A DNA stretch of 64,000 bases. It comes from Eonycteris spelaea. Its lineage: Eukaryota; Chordata; Mammalia; Chiroptera; Pteropodidae. The stretch is from positions 4,650,001 through 4,714,000 of the forward strand of contig PUFA01000105.1 in assembly GCA_003508835.1 (NCBI GenBank), written 5' to 3'. Each line of letters starts with the position of its first letter. Within the stretch, counting starts at the first letter, position 1. A model generated the notes under the pieces. The model ran no database searches, was not told the origin of the DNA, and saw only the letters and a list, made by a program, of their open reading frames with translations. Positions 21,771-31,915 of the stretch are shown here, piece by piece. Made by a program: the position numbers and the translations under genes.

Positions 21771-23857
21771 GAGAGATTTCTAGAACCACACTGATTTTCA
21801 GTATGAAAAAAAGAAAGGCATATTAACTCCAGGGATAATTACATTTCACACTAGATAATTATGAATTATCACATGGTGAGACTATTTATGTAAGTAGATT
21901 TCACCGTCTTTCCATTCATATTTTTTGTAGACTAAGCAAGGACTCAGAGAACTCAGTGTGGGATGTTTTCTCTCAAATCCTGCCTACTGTTTTGTGTCTT
22001 AGCTGTGAGCACCAAAGAGTTCTCTTCTGAAAAAGAAAAATGGAGTCCAAGACTCTCAAAGACTACATATGAACGGACCTCGTGCTGCATGATGTTTATA
22101 CTCCAAGGAAAAGGAAAAGCATATTCAGATCATTATTTCCCATATTTTTAGTAGAAAATATGTTTTAATTACAAAAAAAAAATAAGTAGTATCTTATGAT
22201 TAGGACTCAATTGGCAAAGCTGAGGTTTTATGACCTATTTTGCTGAATCTCTGTCTATCACACTGACAGATCATAAGAACACTTGTTCTGAACTAAACAT
22301 TCAGTTCTTTGATACTCAGAGAAGTCTCTGGTGGGCAGGATCAGCACAGAAGATGAGAAATGAAAGCCTGAATCGCTTGGATCCTTCCTAGCTGCAGGTA
22401 AGCAGAGGTAGTACAATAGACTTGAAATGTGTTCACCACCTCTATCAGTAACGGGCCCCATGCTTTTCACTGTTCCAAACTCAGCTTCTTATAATACTTG
22501 AAAATTCTGATTATGACCAAGTTTTCATCACATATCCACATGTGAATCTAATAAAACCTATGGACTCTTGTCCTAGGAAAGGACAAAAATATACGGGTAC
22601 CACCCACTTTTCTAAAGTTTGCTGTACACCACCACTTCGCTTTTACAAGAGACCTACATTAGTACCTTTTGTTAACCTAAAGAAACCCGGAGAGGATTTT
22701 TTCTTTTACAAAAAAAAAAAAAAAGTGAAAAATGAAAATAGTTTCTTTGCTTTATGCCTGTTGGCTTATGAGGGATTTCATAAGAACACTCTAACTTGGG
22801 TAGCTGGGGGGAACTTGTCCTTCTAACGCAGACATTAATGGAAAGATGCTAGGGCAAGGGGTCAGGAGACCTAGTTTAGCCTTAATTCAAGAAATACATT
22901 GAGGCATTTAGCTTTATGAATTCAACTCTATTACTGATAAGGGAGAAGGAAACCAAGATAAATGTGAATGAAATATATAAAAATATCTTCAAAAGCAAAA
23001 AGCGGTTTGCATGTATAAAGTTTGAATGTCAGAGAAATCTAAGAAAAAAACAGACCATTGGTATGTATGTTGGGGGTAAAAGCTGGAGGCAGGGGGCAGT
23101 GGTCAATGCCCTACCAAAGAACTAGAAAAAGACTCTTTACAGGATTGAGAATATATTCCTAAATGAAACAAACGATAGAGCAGCCTTACTTAATCTGCAG
23201 TTGTTTTGTACAAGGAATATAAAAAATGCACATGCCATTGGCATCTGTCTTCACATTTCTTCCGAGAACATACGGTGAGAGTGAAATGAAAGGTAGGGAA
23301 GTGAAAGAAGTGTTTCCTCGCTTCTTTTTACCTGAGTGACTCTCTTCTTCAGAGGTGTGAAATAGTAATACACAGGCTATTTCTACCCAATTAATAAATC
23401 AAGTATGATTGTGATCTTGATTGACTAAGAGTTGAAATATATTGGCAGGTTCTGGGCACACGTAGTGTTGGTTCAGAAACTGGGAGACCAAAAGCCACAC
23501 AGATATGGGTATAAGGGCATTTAGCCACCTAATTCTAGCTAGTGTGCTTTCAGCACTATCAGCTCTCAGCGGTGTCTTACTTAGTTGAGCATTATTCTCA
23601 GCCGGGATGTGAGAAAAAGTTGCAGTTGTTTATTTATACACATAATTAATCAAAAATATTATAAAACGCACAATTTCACCTTTACCCCACAGGGGACCTA
23701 AATTAAGAAATCCAACATTCAAAGAAATGAAAAAAAAAATAAAGAGTCTATCAATCCAGGACTTGTCAGGAAAAATAGAAACCAAATTAGATGTTTGAAA
23801 TGAGAGAACTGAGCAGGGAGCTGGTCATACAAGTGCCAAATAAGATGAATGAATAAA
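21771..23857. other. Unassigned non-coding stretch
   Basis: AT-rich DNA with an A run at 22709-22724. No open frame above 94 codons and none resembling a known protein; the hydrophobic 21963-22151 frame is probably chance. Confidence 0.4.
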
Positions 23858-23891
23858 AACAAGATAGACAAGATAGACAAGACAGACAAGA

Positions 23892-23922
<31 letters not shown>

Positions 23923-24028
23923 AGATAAGATAAGATGGGGTGAGGTAAAGTAAAATAAAATAAAGTAAAATAATAAAATAAAATAAAATAATCAAATCAA
24001 ATCATATCAAATCAAATCAAATCAAATC
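23858..24028 (+). repeat. Compound satellite: ACAAGATAG, GATAA, TAAAA and ATCAA units
   Basis: A 170-base tandem array that changes unit along its length: 9-base ACAAGATAG-type units (23858-23890), GATAA (about 23894-23935), TAAAA/TAAAG (about 23945-23990), then ATCAA (about 23990-24027). All are 5-mers or near relatives, differing by one base at each step. Confidence 0.9.
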
Positions 24029-24494
24029 TGAAAAACACTGTGGTAAGGCAGAAAACAAATGCAAGTAGACTCTACCATTCTGATATCTGGGGAAAAACAG
24101 GGAAAAGGTTGGGATTATTATAATATAGACTGTCAAGAGTAGCCCTGAACAAAAGGAAGTCAGACTCCTAAGGAAGGGATGTAAGCCCGTTGCTGCTGGT
24201 ACCAACAAGGTTTCGATGATGTTAGCTCTGAGAGAGAAAAGGGACTTGGGAATTGGAACCAACTGAGCAGGGGTGGGCAGTGCCATTGTTGAGGTGATGG
24301 TGACAAGAACAGCAAGCACACAGGAAAAAGAAAGACACATCTTCCCTTTGCTGACCTTTCAATTGCCTTCCTGCACTGCCCCCTATTGCCAGAATGTAAC
24401 AAGAAGGCCTTATTAATGAGAAATGTAGTGTGTAGACTTTCAAACTCAGCATTATAAAGTAAGGATTAGCAAGGCATACCTGATGCAATGAGAT
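24029..24494. other. Unassigned block, possible LTR-like repeat
   Basis: Less AT-rich than neighbours. The part at 24340-24430 ('TTGCTGACCTTTCAATTGCC' and following) looks like an interspersed repeat I have met but cannot name. The minus-strand frames of 80-107 codons here match no protein I know. Confidence 0.25.
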
Positions 24495-24665
24495 AATAGC
24501 TTAATAGCTAGGAAAATGGGCTAGTAAATATTTAGCCACTTTGTGATTCAGTTTTCTCACTGGTGAAGTTTGGTACATAATAGTAGCCACCTCAAAGCGA
24601 TGTTATAAATATTAAGCATATAATGGTATATAGTCTGTGTTCAATAAATATTAGCTATTATAATA
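24495..24665 (+). mobile_element. MIR SINE fragment
   Basis: Contains the MIR core 'TCAGTTTTCTCACTGGTGAA' (24549-24568) and the ending 'TGTTCAATAAATATTAGCTA' (24638-24657), in the expected order and spacing. Confidence 0.65.
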
Positions 24666-25364
24666 ATTTTTACTTATGGAGTTCTCGAAATACATGAAAA
24701 TGTAAGAAATAAACAAGAACAAGAAAAGACTTTTTTTAAAAAAAACTTACACTACAGAAAATGACTAGATCAATATTAAAATTCTAAGCAAACTTACGAA
24801 GTAACTTTGAACCGACAATGTCTTAGCGCGGTAATCAGCCATCTTCCTCATGTGTGAGGAGTAAGCCAAGCCAGCAAACAAATCAAATATATGAAATCTG
24901 TTGAGCAGACATTTCTAAGATATTACTCATTTCTGAAAATTCTGTTAAATTCAAGGGAGAATGCTCACATAACATTCCTATTTAAGCAATAACTCACCGA
25001 TCTATGCCTCTGAATATTCTTTTTTACAGCAGTTTGAATGTGGGAAATGATGTTATGTCAAGAAAAAAATAGCATGGATAAAAATCTTATACTTAATACC
25101 AACATCGTTTTCATATGTCTCCAAGGTTCATATTAGAAAAATAATATTTCTTAGCATTGCTGGTATCCTCTAGGATCATGGTGAAAAAAAGGGACACCTA
25201 CTGTACTACCACACACATTTGGAGTGAACATGTAGGTTGTAAGCCACATTTGTGAGCAGATGAGTCAAGTACTTTTATTAAATACGTTAGTCCTTATTTA
25301 TTTTAAAGTACTTACTTGATGTCCCTAGAACAAGCAGGGATAGACCCACTATTCATTAAGCTTT
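24666..25364. other. Unassigned AT-rich stretch
   Basis: No recognisable gene or repeat. Confidence 0.4.
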
Positions 25365-25530
25365 AAGCTTTCTATATAAACTACTGCATTTAATTAGCAC
25401 AACCACCATATAAAAATAAGTTGTTATTCCATTTCATAGATGAGAAAAATATCTGAGAAACTTTCCCAGAGTAATTGCTTTTAAGTTAGGAAAACATTTA
25501 TAACTAAAGTCAGTAATCCTTCTAGTTTGC
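25365..25530 (-). mobile_element. MIR SINE fragment, antisense
   Basis: 'CTGCATTTAATTAGCACAAC', then 'CCATTTCATAGATGAGAAAA' (25430-25449), the antisense MIR order. Diverged. Confidence 0.5.
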
Positions 25531-26284
25531 CATGTTGGTTAGATCATATTTTAATATATTTTATATATCCCTAATTGATAAATATTAATTGAATGCATAT
25601 TAACTTTCTATGAATTGACATGCTGAGAGACCAAAACATTTTAAGTTTTATTCCTTCTCTGGAAGACACATCTCTTTATGGAAGATAGAACACATAACAT
25701 AATTAGAAATAAAATACTTTCAATAAAACAGTATAATTATTAATATAGATAAATATGTAAATGTCATATTGTCGGATAATCTTAGATATTAGTGTGTACC
25801 CACATCTCTTAGTAAGTAATCTGTGTATGAAGAAGAATTTGACCTAAAGCATGGATAACATTTGACTTAACACTAAAGAGAGGAGTTCTCACTGAGTTCT
25901 TACTAATTTGTTTGTAACAAAATCTATTGAGGCATGATCAGGGATCCTTGCCTTTAGTCTGACGCAATTTCATAGTGTTTGTCGTACATACTGCTGAGGC
26001 CTGAGGGGTGCTAGTAAGTGAAACCCATGTGTCTTGCTTAAGTTCTGGACCAACTGAGACATGGAGGCAGAGACATGGGCACACGGGGATAATGGTTTAA
26101 CTACCAATAGAGATACAGAACAAAAAAAAGACTTCATCATACTGACCTCCAGAGCAGACATATTCATTCACTTAGTTGCATTATTTATTGCTGGGCACCA
26201 GGAAGAGCAGAGACTGTCTTTTTAAAATTTAAGGCAGGGAAACGATGTCAGTGAAAATAGCAAAGTAAGAACAAACCAAGGATT
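25531..26284. other. Unassigned stretch
   Basis: AT-rich to 25920; 25920-26220 is less AT-rich and may be an old repeat, unnamed. No gene. Confidence 0.35.
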
Positions 26285-26485
26285 TCTTCTCCAAATAGCC
26301 AAGGCATTCTTGAGAAAGAAGAACACAGTTGCAGGTGTGACACTACCTGATATCAAACCATACCACAAGACTACAGTAATCAAAGCAGCATGGCACTGGC
26401 ATAAAAACAGATACAGTGATCAATGGAACGGAATAGAGAGCCCAGAAATAAATCCACGCCTGTACACTTGGTCAGTCAGAAGCAC
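26285..26485 (+). mobile_element. LINE-1 ORF2 fragment
   Basis: Translates in frame as part of the L1 ORF2 protein after the reverse transcriptase domain: '[20 protein letters not shown]' near residues 27-46 of the frame that starts at 26310. The sequence diverges abruptly at about 26485. It is too short and truncated to act. Confidence 0.8.
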
Positions 26486-27100
26486 AGTGGCAACCTGGAC
26501 TTGCTCTTGGCGTGTGAAGGGAGGGCAGCCTTTCAGAACTGAACTTTTAACCTGTGGGATCTGATGCTAACTCCATAGATAGTGTCAGAATCGAATCAAA
26601 TTGCACAACAGCTGGTAGGTGTCAAAGAATTGCTTTATGTGTGGGGAAATCCACACACTGGGTTTCAGAAGTGAAGTATTGGGAGCAGAGGAGAAACAAA
26701 AATTTCCCCTTACCCTGTGTTTATGGATCAGGAGACTAACAACGGCCAGCAGCCTCTCCAGATCTTGTCATGGGTGACTGAGTAAAGAAGTCCACTCAAC
26801 AGGAAGACAGCATAAAGATTGCCCTTTGTAAAAGCAAGTCTCAATTAAGGAAAAAGGGGATAAGGATACAGTTAAGGTTTCAAACCTAGAACACGTTTGA
26901 ATATTATTGAGAGAATAAGCCACTGAGAGATCTAGGAACCTTAAGCAGAGAAAGGGCTTGAATTAGGGTTTGGGAGCCTCTTAGGTTGCAGGATGACTTC
27001 TGGGCAAAGGGAATACATGCTGGGCGTCGTAACACCCTAATGGGACACAGCAATGTAGTCCAAGCCCATGGCAGTCTGGTGGAAAAATTAAATTAGAAGA
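26486..27100. other. Unassigned interspersed-repeat-like block
   Basis: Starts where the L1 ORF2 similarity stops. The segment 26536-26680 ('AACCTGTGGGATCTGATGC' and 'GGGGAAATCCACACACTGGG') looks familiar as a mammalian interspersed repeat, but I cannot name the family. No coding potential. Confidence 0.35.
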
Positions 27101-28734
27101 GATTGAACCTGTATATTATCATCAAACTAAAACAGAAGAGCAGTATAGAGGATAACAGAGAGATAAGGTAATATGTTTCATACCAAAAGCATTTTAGTAA
27201 ATTATTATTATAATCATAGTGATTTAAATCACATTAAATTGGGTATGACTTTATTCTTAACCAAATTTAATAATTCATATCTGATTGTTATTTTAAATTG
27301 ATTAAAGCTCCTGAGATGTTAACGATAAGTTTTTAGTTTGAGTTTTAAAAGTAAGTTATTTACCTTTCTGGGAATGAAGTAGTAAACATCTGTGTTGGGG
27401 TGAATTTAATCAGTAAAGGAAATACTTGTGCTAGAAAACATAGGAGACAATTACCCAACACAGCAATAGCCTAAGGAGTTAAGAAAAAAGGCATGCTTTT
27501 ACTAGGTCATGAGGTACAACCAACTAATAAAGAGTTGATACTACTCGAATTTCCTTAGTTTTTCTTGAACTAGCAAAAATAAGTATTTTAAAAATTCTAT
27601 GAAGACTGTTCTGGTGCCTCATTCTTAAAGTGAAACGTATGTCTCCTCTACAAACCAAATGACAACAAACACTAGATAAATTTAGTCCTTGCTAGTTAAA
27701 AAGGTAAAATACACATATACCCATACGTCACACTCACATTCACATACACACTCTAACAAGCTCTGACTCACAAACACATACTTAATAGCCACATACACAT
27801 AAACACAAATGCCTGTGCTTTTCTGATTATCTTGTGGAAATAGTACAAGGAAGCAGAGCTGAAATATTATGAAAACTAGATTATTATTGAAAATATGGGT
27901 TTTTTTTGCAGAATACTGATACTCATTTTTGCATGAAAAAGCTATAGCATGAGTGAAATTTCATAGACAGAGTGAAGTTCAAAGGTTAATCACAGATCTG
28001 TTTTCAATACACATATAGTGGTCTAAATTTTTGATTAAGTAGCCTATTTAAATAGCAACAGGTCTAACATACAAAGCATGGTTCCTTTAAAAATATAACA
28101 GAAGACAAAGTCTTTTGACAGGGAATTATAATACTTCTAAGTAGATATATTTATTTTTCAGAGGCTCTTCAGCCTAATGCACATCTAAAGGAGAGGTATA
28201 ACAGGGTGCTTGATGGTATAATAATCTCTGATATAGATTAAAGCAAACTGCGCCGGTCAAATGTTACTTCTTAAACATTTCAGGTCAATAAATATTGTAC
28301 TAATCCTTGCAGGCACTTCATTCAGCCCCTTTCATAGAAATATATTTGTTTATAAGCAGATTTTTATTCACAGCATACCTTTAAAAAACTATCATCATAA
28401 ATAAAATTAGAAAGATATATAACCTGTTTAGATATTTAAAATAGCTCCACCTTACAGCTTCATCAAAAATATTGATTGGGATGAAAAACCATTAACTCTG
28501 ATTTAAAACAAGAACAGATGTGGCAGACCGGATTCTTCTGAAACAAATGTTACTGAATAGAAACGCTCTTGCAACTTTTAGTGTCTTGGGGAAAAAGTAC
28601 TGTATCTAAAGAAATATGACATTGGAATGATTAAAACTCAAAGTGAAAATGAGACAAAACAAAGTCTTAGAAAATTTCAGACTTTTCCAAAAACAGTTAG
28701 AAGTCTAGTTCAATTTATACTAATAAAACTCAGT
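27101..28734. other. Unassigned AT-rich stretch
   Basis: Non-coding. 27710-27810 is a degenerate CA/ACAC-rich run. No gene or named repeat otherwise. Confidence 0.4.
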
Positions 28735-28850
28735 TTTTTACTGAATGTTTCCTAAGGGCCCAAAGAATGGAGGCATTTCTCACCATCAATATAATTCTGC
28801 CTTTCGGTAGCTTACTTACCACTGGGAAAGAGTCATTGTGAGTATATAAC
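28735..28850 (-). mobile_element. Possible L2 fragment, antisense
   Basis: 'TTTACTGAATGTTTCCTAAGG' near 28737 followed by 'CTGCCTTTCGGTAGCTTACT' resembles the antisense L2 3' end ('...TGCCCTCATGGAGCTTACA'). Weak. Confidence 0.3.
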
Positions 28851-29036
28851 AACCAGAACAGCAACAACAAAATAGATTAGATAATGAAGAGAGAAAATCC
28901 CAGAGCCTTAAAGATCATCTGGAAGGATCTGGAACGCATCTGGAGGCAGTTATTAAATCAAAAACTATGAAGGGTCTGCGATTTTGTCTTATTTGCAAGT
29001 TAACATATGAGCCTGTCATAATGTTATATACCTATA

Positions 29037-29636
29037 CAATTGACCCTCGAACAATATAGGGGTTGGGGTGCTGACCTCATGTAGTCAAAAATCCATGTAT
29101 AACTTTTGACTCCCCAAAACTTAACTATTAGTAGCCTAGTGTTAAGTGGAAGCCTTACAGATAACATAAACAAGTCAATTAACATATTTTGTATATTATA
29201 TGTATTATACGCTGTATTCTTACAATAAAATGCTACTAAGAAAATTGTAAGAAAGAGAAAATATAGCTACAGTATTGCCCTGTATTTATTGATACCGTAA
29301 GTTTACATAATCTGTTTATAAGATGAATCATCTGTCAGTACCTACAATATTGTCCTATATGATACAAAACACTGTAGATGTTATAAGTATTATTAATACT
29401 AGACATCAAAAATGAAACTATAATTGTTAAAAAGAAATTCATATTTACAGGTATAAAAATTTATGTACTGATAATGAAGCAGCAGCAATATGATTGCTTT
29501 ATGGTAAGCTAATGTAATTGCTATGATTGCTTCACGGTAGTAAGAAAATCTCCAAAAATTTTCCAATATATTTACTAAAACATATGCATAAAAGTGGACC
29601 TGCACAATTGAGACCTGTGTTGTTCAGGGTCAACTA
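29037..29636. mobile_element. Tigger/pogo-like non-autonomous DNA transposon with TIRs
   Basis: A 600-base element flanked by TA (29035-29036 and 29637-29638), the mariner/pogo target duplication. Left end 'CAATTGACCCTCGAACAATA' and right end (reverse complement begins TAGTTGACCCTGAACAACAC) form terminal inverted repeats of about 24 bases. The interior, with 'AACTTTTGACTCCCCAAAAC' at 29101-29120 and 'TTACAGATAACATAAACA', matches a mammalian Tigger-related repeat I know. It encodes no transposase. The minus-strand frame at 29399-29605 is chance. Confidence 0.8.
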
Positions 29637-30959
29637 TACTGAGAAAATATGAGATCCCTGTGTCAGTGACAAAGACCACTTGTAACTCGTAATAAAAGTA
29701 GCAGCCAGAGTAATATATAATTAAAAGAGAAAATTATGTAGAATGCGCATGGGAGGTTTTTAGTGGTTTCTTCAGCACTGATTTCCAAACAGAAACACAG
29801 TGAGGGACGGATACTTCCATGCACATGTAGTGCAGTGCATTACAGAAGGATTCAGACATTAGGCAAAGCCGCTCTTACCTAGGGCTGTTGGTGATCCATC
29901 TGTTCTCATCTAAGATAAAGAGGCCTTACCTTCATGCTGCAAAGTAAACAAATCTCTGGGAAGGAGAAGGAGATATTACTTTCCTGGATGGTTCCTGAAA
30001 AAAAATAAATAAATAACATAAAGTTCTCTATCTTTATTTGTCAGCAAAAGAAATCTCCTCCCACTTTTTAGAAAGGTATGCCATGATGGGTGAGAAGAAT
30101 AATTAAGAGGCAATTAGACAGTCACAGTCTCCACGACAAATTTAATCAATTGGGAGATATTTATGGGTATGGTGTTTAATATATCATGAGTAAAATTTCA
30201 TGATTTCTCCTAGAGAGCCTCTACCTCCATGGTGCTACTATATTCTAAAGAGTTAGTTTGTTAGAGAATTGGAGTCCGAAAGCAGCATGAAATTTTCAGA
30301 ACATTGCATGGGGACCTCAAACCAGTTATATTTACTAAAAAAAATATTAAAGGTGAGAAGAGTAGAAATACAAAAATGAGTGTCAAGGGCTTGGAGATTT
30401 CCAAATTAAGAAATCGAGTTTTCAACTAGGTGACTTGGTTCCTTCCAATTCTAACAATTAATACTTCCACTTTCCAAACTACCTTTGCAGGTAAACTCAT
30501 TTTATTTATTCACATAGAAAATTGTGGCAACTTTGTTCACGTACGTGTAGCTAGTCAGATCTTAATAAACATCCTCCTACTTATCGATGTTTTCAGATTA
30601 GCAAAAATATTATCAAATTAGTCTCTAATAACTAATATATAAAGTCATTAGAGACTTTGCCCTTATGAGGTTTGTCATGATATTTTTGACACTACAAGAC
30701 CAACTGAAGGTTGAACACAGTTATTATATTTCATTAAAATACTGTCCCAAAGAATCCTGCCTGTCAGAAATCAATCAACATGTTGCAGCTGAAAAGTAAC
30801 CTCTTCTGTAACATATTTTCAAAGGTTTCAGTCATAAGAGATCTTTCTAAGGTACTAATTCAACACTGTTACTCTTCTGATTTTAACCTATAAATGATAT
30901 CTTTCTGTCTTTAGAAAACATCACGACTCTTTAATATGACATATATCATAATCGAATTT
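29637..30959. other. Unassigned AT-rich stretch
   Basis: No gene or named repeat. It holds an inverted repeat at 30620-30656. Confidence 0.4.
30620..30656. repeat. 10-bp inverted repeat
   Basis: AGTCTCTAAT (30620-30629) and its exact reverse complement ATTAGAGACT (30647-30656), separated by 17 AT-rich bases. Confidence 0.85.
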
Positions 30960-31270
30960 TCTGTTATATTTACAGATTTTTATATCCACTGTCTCCTTCC
31001 TACTCCTTGCTTGGAAAACTCCTTCTCATTCTTAACGCTTAGGTTTAGCCATTTCTCTTGGAAGTTCTACCATTTAGCATTTATTCAGATGCCCTTTCTC
31101 CTCACTTCACGGTAGCATTTGTCACATTCTATTATATGTTTTATTTATCTGAATTCAACGGGGCTCTAGCCTCTTCAGGACAAGATTTCTGTCTTATTCA
31201 CTGCTTTATCTCCAGTACTAGCCTGGTCTTAGCCATAAATAGCTATTCAGAATCATTTGTTTTATCGCAT
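30960..31270 (+). mobile_element. L2 3' end, sense
   Basis: 'ACTCCTTGCTTGGAAAACTC' near 31002, 'TCAGGACAAGATTTCTGTCT' (31176-31195), 'TTCACTGCTTTATCTCCAGT' (31198-31217) and the late 'AGCCATAAATAGCTATTCAG' appear in the order of the L2 3' UTR. Confidence 0.65.
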
Positions 31271-31594
31271 GGGTTAATTTAAGATGATCTATAGAATAAA
31301 AACCTAGATTGAATCTATAAATTTATCATGAGGTGGTTTTTACATAACTACAAGTTATATATTATATTTTAATGTTTCATATGTCTAGCAGTGACCAATA
31401 TGAACTAGGTAAGGTAAGGCAGAAAGACTGTAACTAGATATGAGAAGACAGAACATAAACTATATTTTATTATTTAGTATTCATTTATTTTATTTAATTA
31501 TGTACTTATATTTATATTATATTTATATTTTATTTGTATTTGTATTTTTACTTTATTTTTTATTATTCACTTTTACTCATGTAAATACCTCTTT
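31271..31594. other. AT-rich stretch with TTTATAT runs
   Basis: Low-complexity 'TTATATTTATATTATATTT' sequence at 31480-31575. The hydrophobic frame at 31440-31700 is a product of this T-rich composition, not a membrane protein. Confidence 0.5.
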
Positions 31595-31915
31595 AATGGA
31601 TGTTTCTCAAAGTGATCATTCAAGGAGTAAGGAAGTTCCAATTTTTAGGTCCACCATCTTCAACATGTGGTTTTCAACATTATCATCGCATCCGAATTAA
31701 CCTGGAGAAGAGACAAATTATGTTGAATGCACATGAGAGGTTTTTAGAGGCCAGTCCTAAAAGTGGTTCACATCAATCTGCCTGTATTCTCTTGGCTATA
31801 ATTCAACTACATTCAAATGCAAAGGAGTCTAGCAAATATTCTGTAACTGGATCTCCAAGAAGAGGAAATGGGTTTAGTAAACACATATCCTGTCTGCCAC
31901 CAGATAACTGATCTG
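31595..31915 (-). mobile_element. Possible MaLR-related repeat
   Basis: 'GAGAGGTTTTTAGAGGCCAG' and 'AAAAGTGGTTCACATCAATC' (31733-31780), then 'GGCTATAATTCAACTACATT', follow the pattern of a mammalian LTR-type repeat ('...CCTGGAAGTGGCGCACATCA...'). The family name is uncertain. The plus-strand open frame of 103 codons here is non-coding repeat. Confidence 0.3.

Noticed and set aside
23858..24028. Possible CRISPR array or tandem regulatory sites
   Set aside because: Units are 5-9 bases with no spacers; a simple satellite in a eukaryotic genome.
24017..24488. Minus-strand frames of 80-107 codons with Leu/Ser-rich, membrane-like sequence
   Set aside because: Three overlapping frames, no similarity to a known protein, no supporting signals; low-complexity composition is enough.
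31440..31700. Hydrophobic 86-codon frame resembling a membrane protein
   Set aside because: Derived from T-rich TTTATAT sequence; hydrophobicity is a composition effect.
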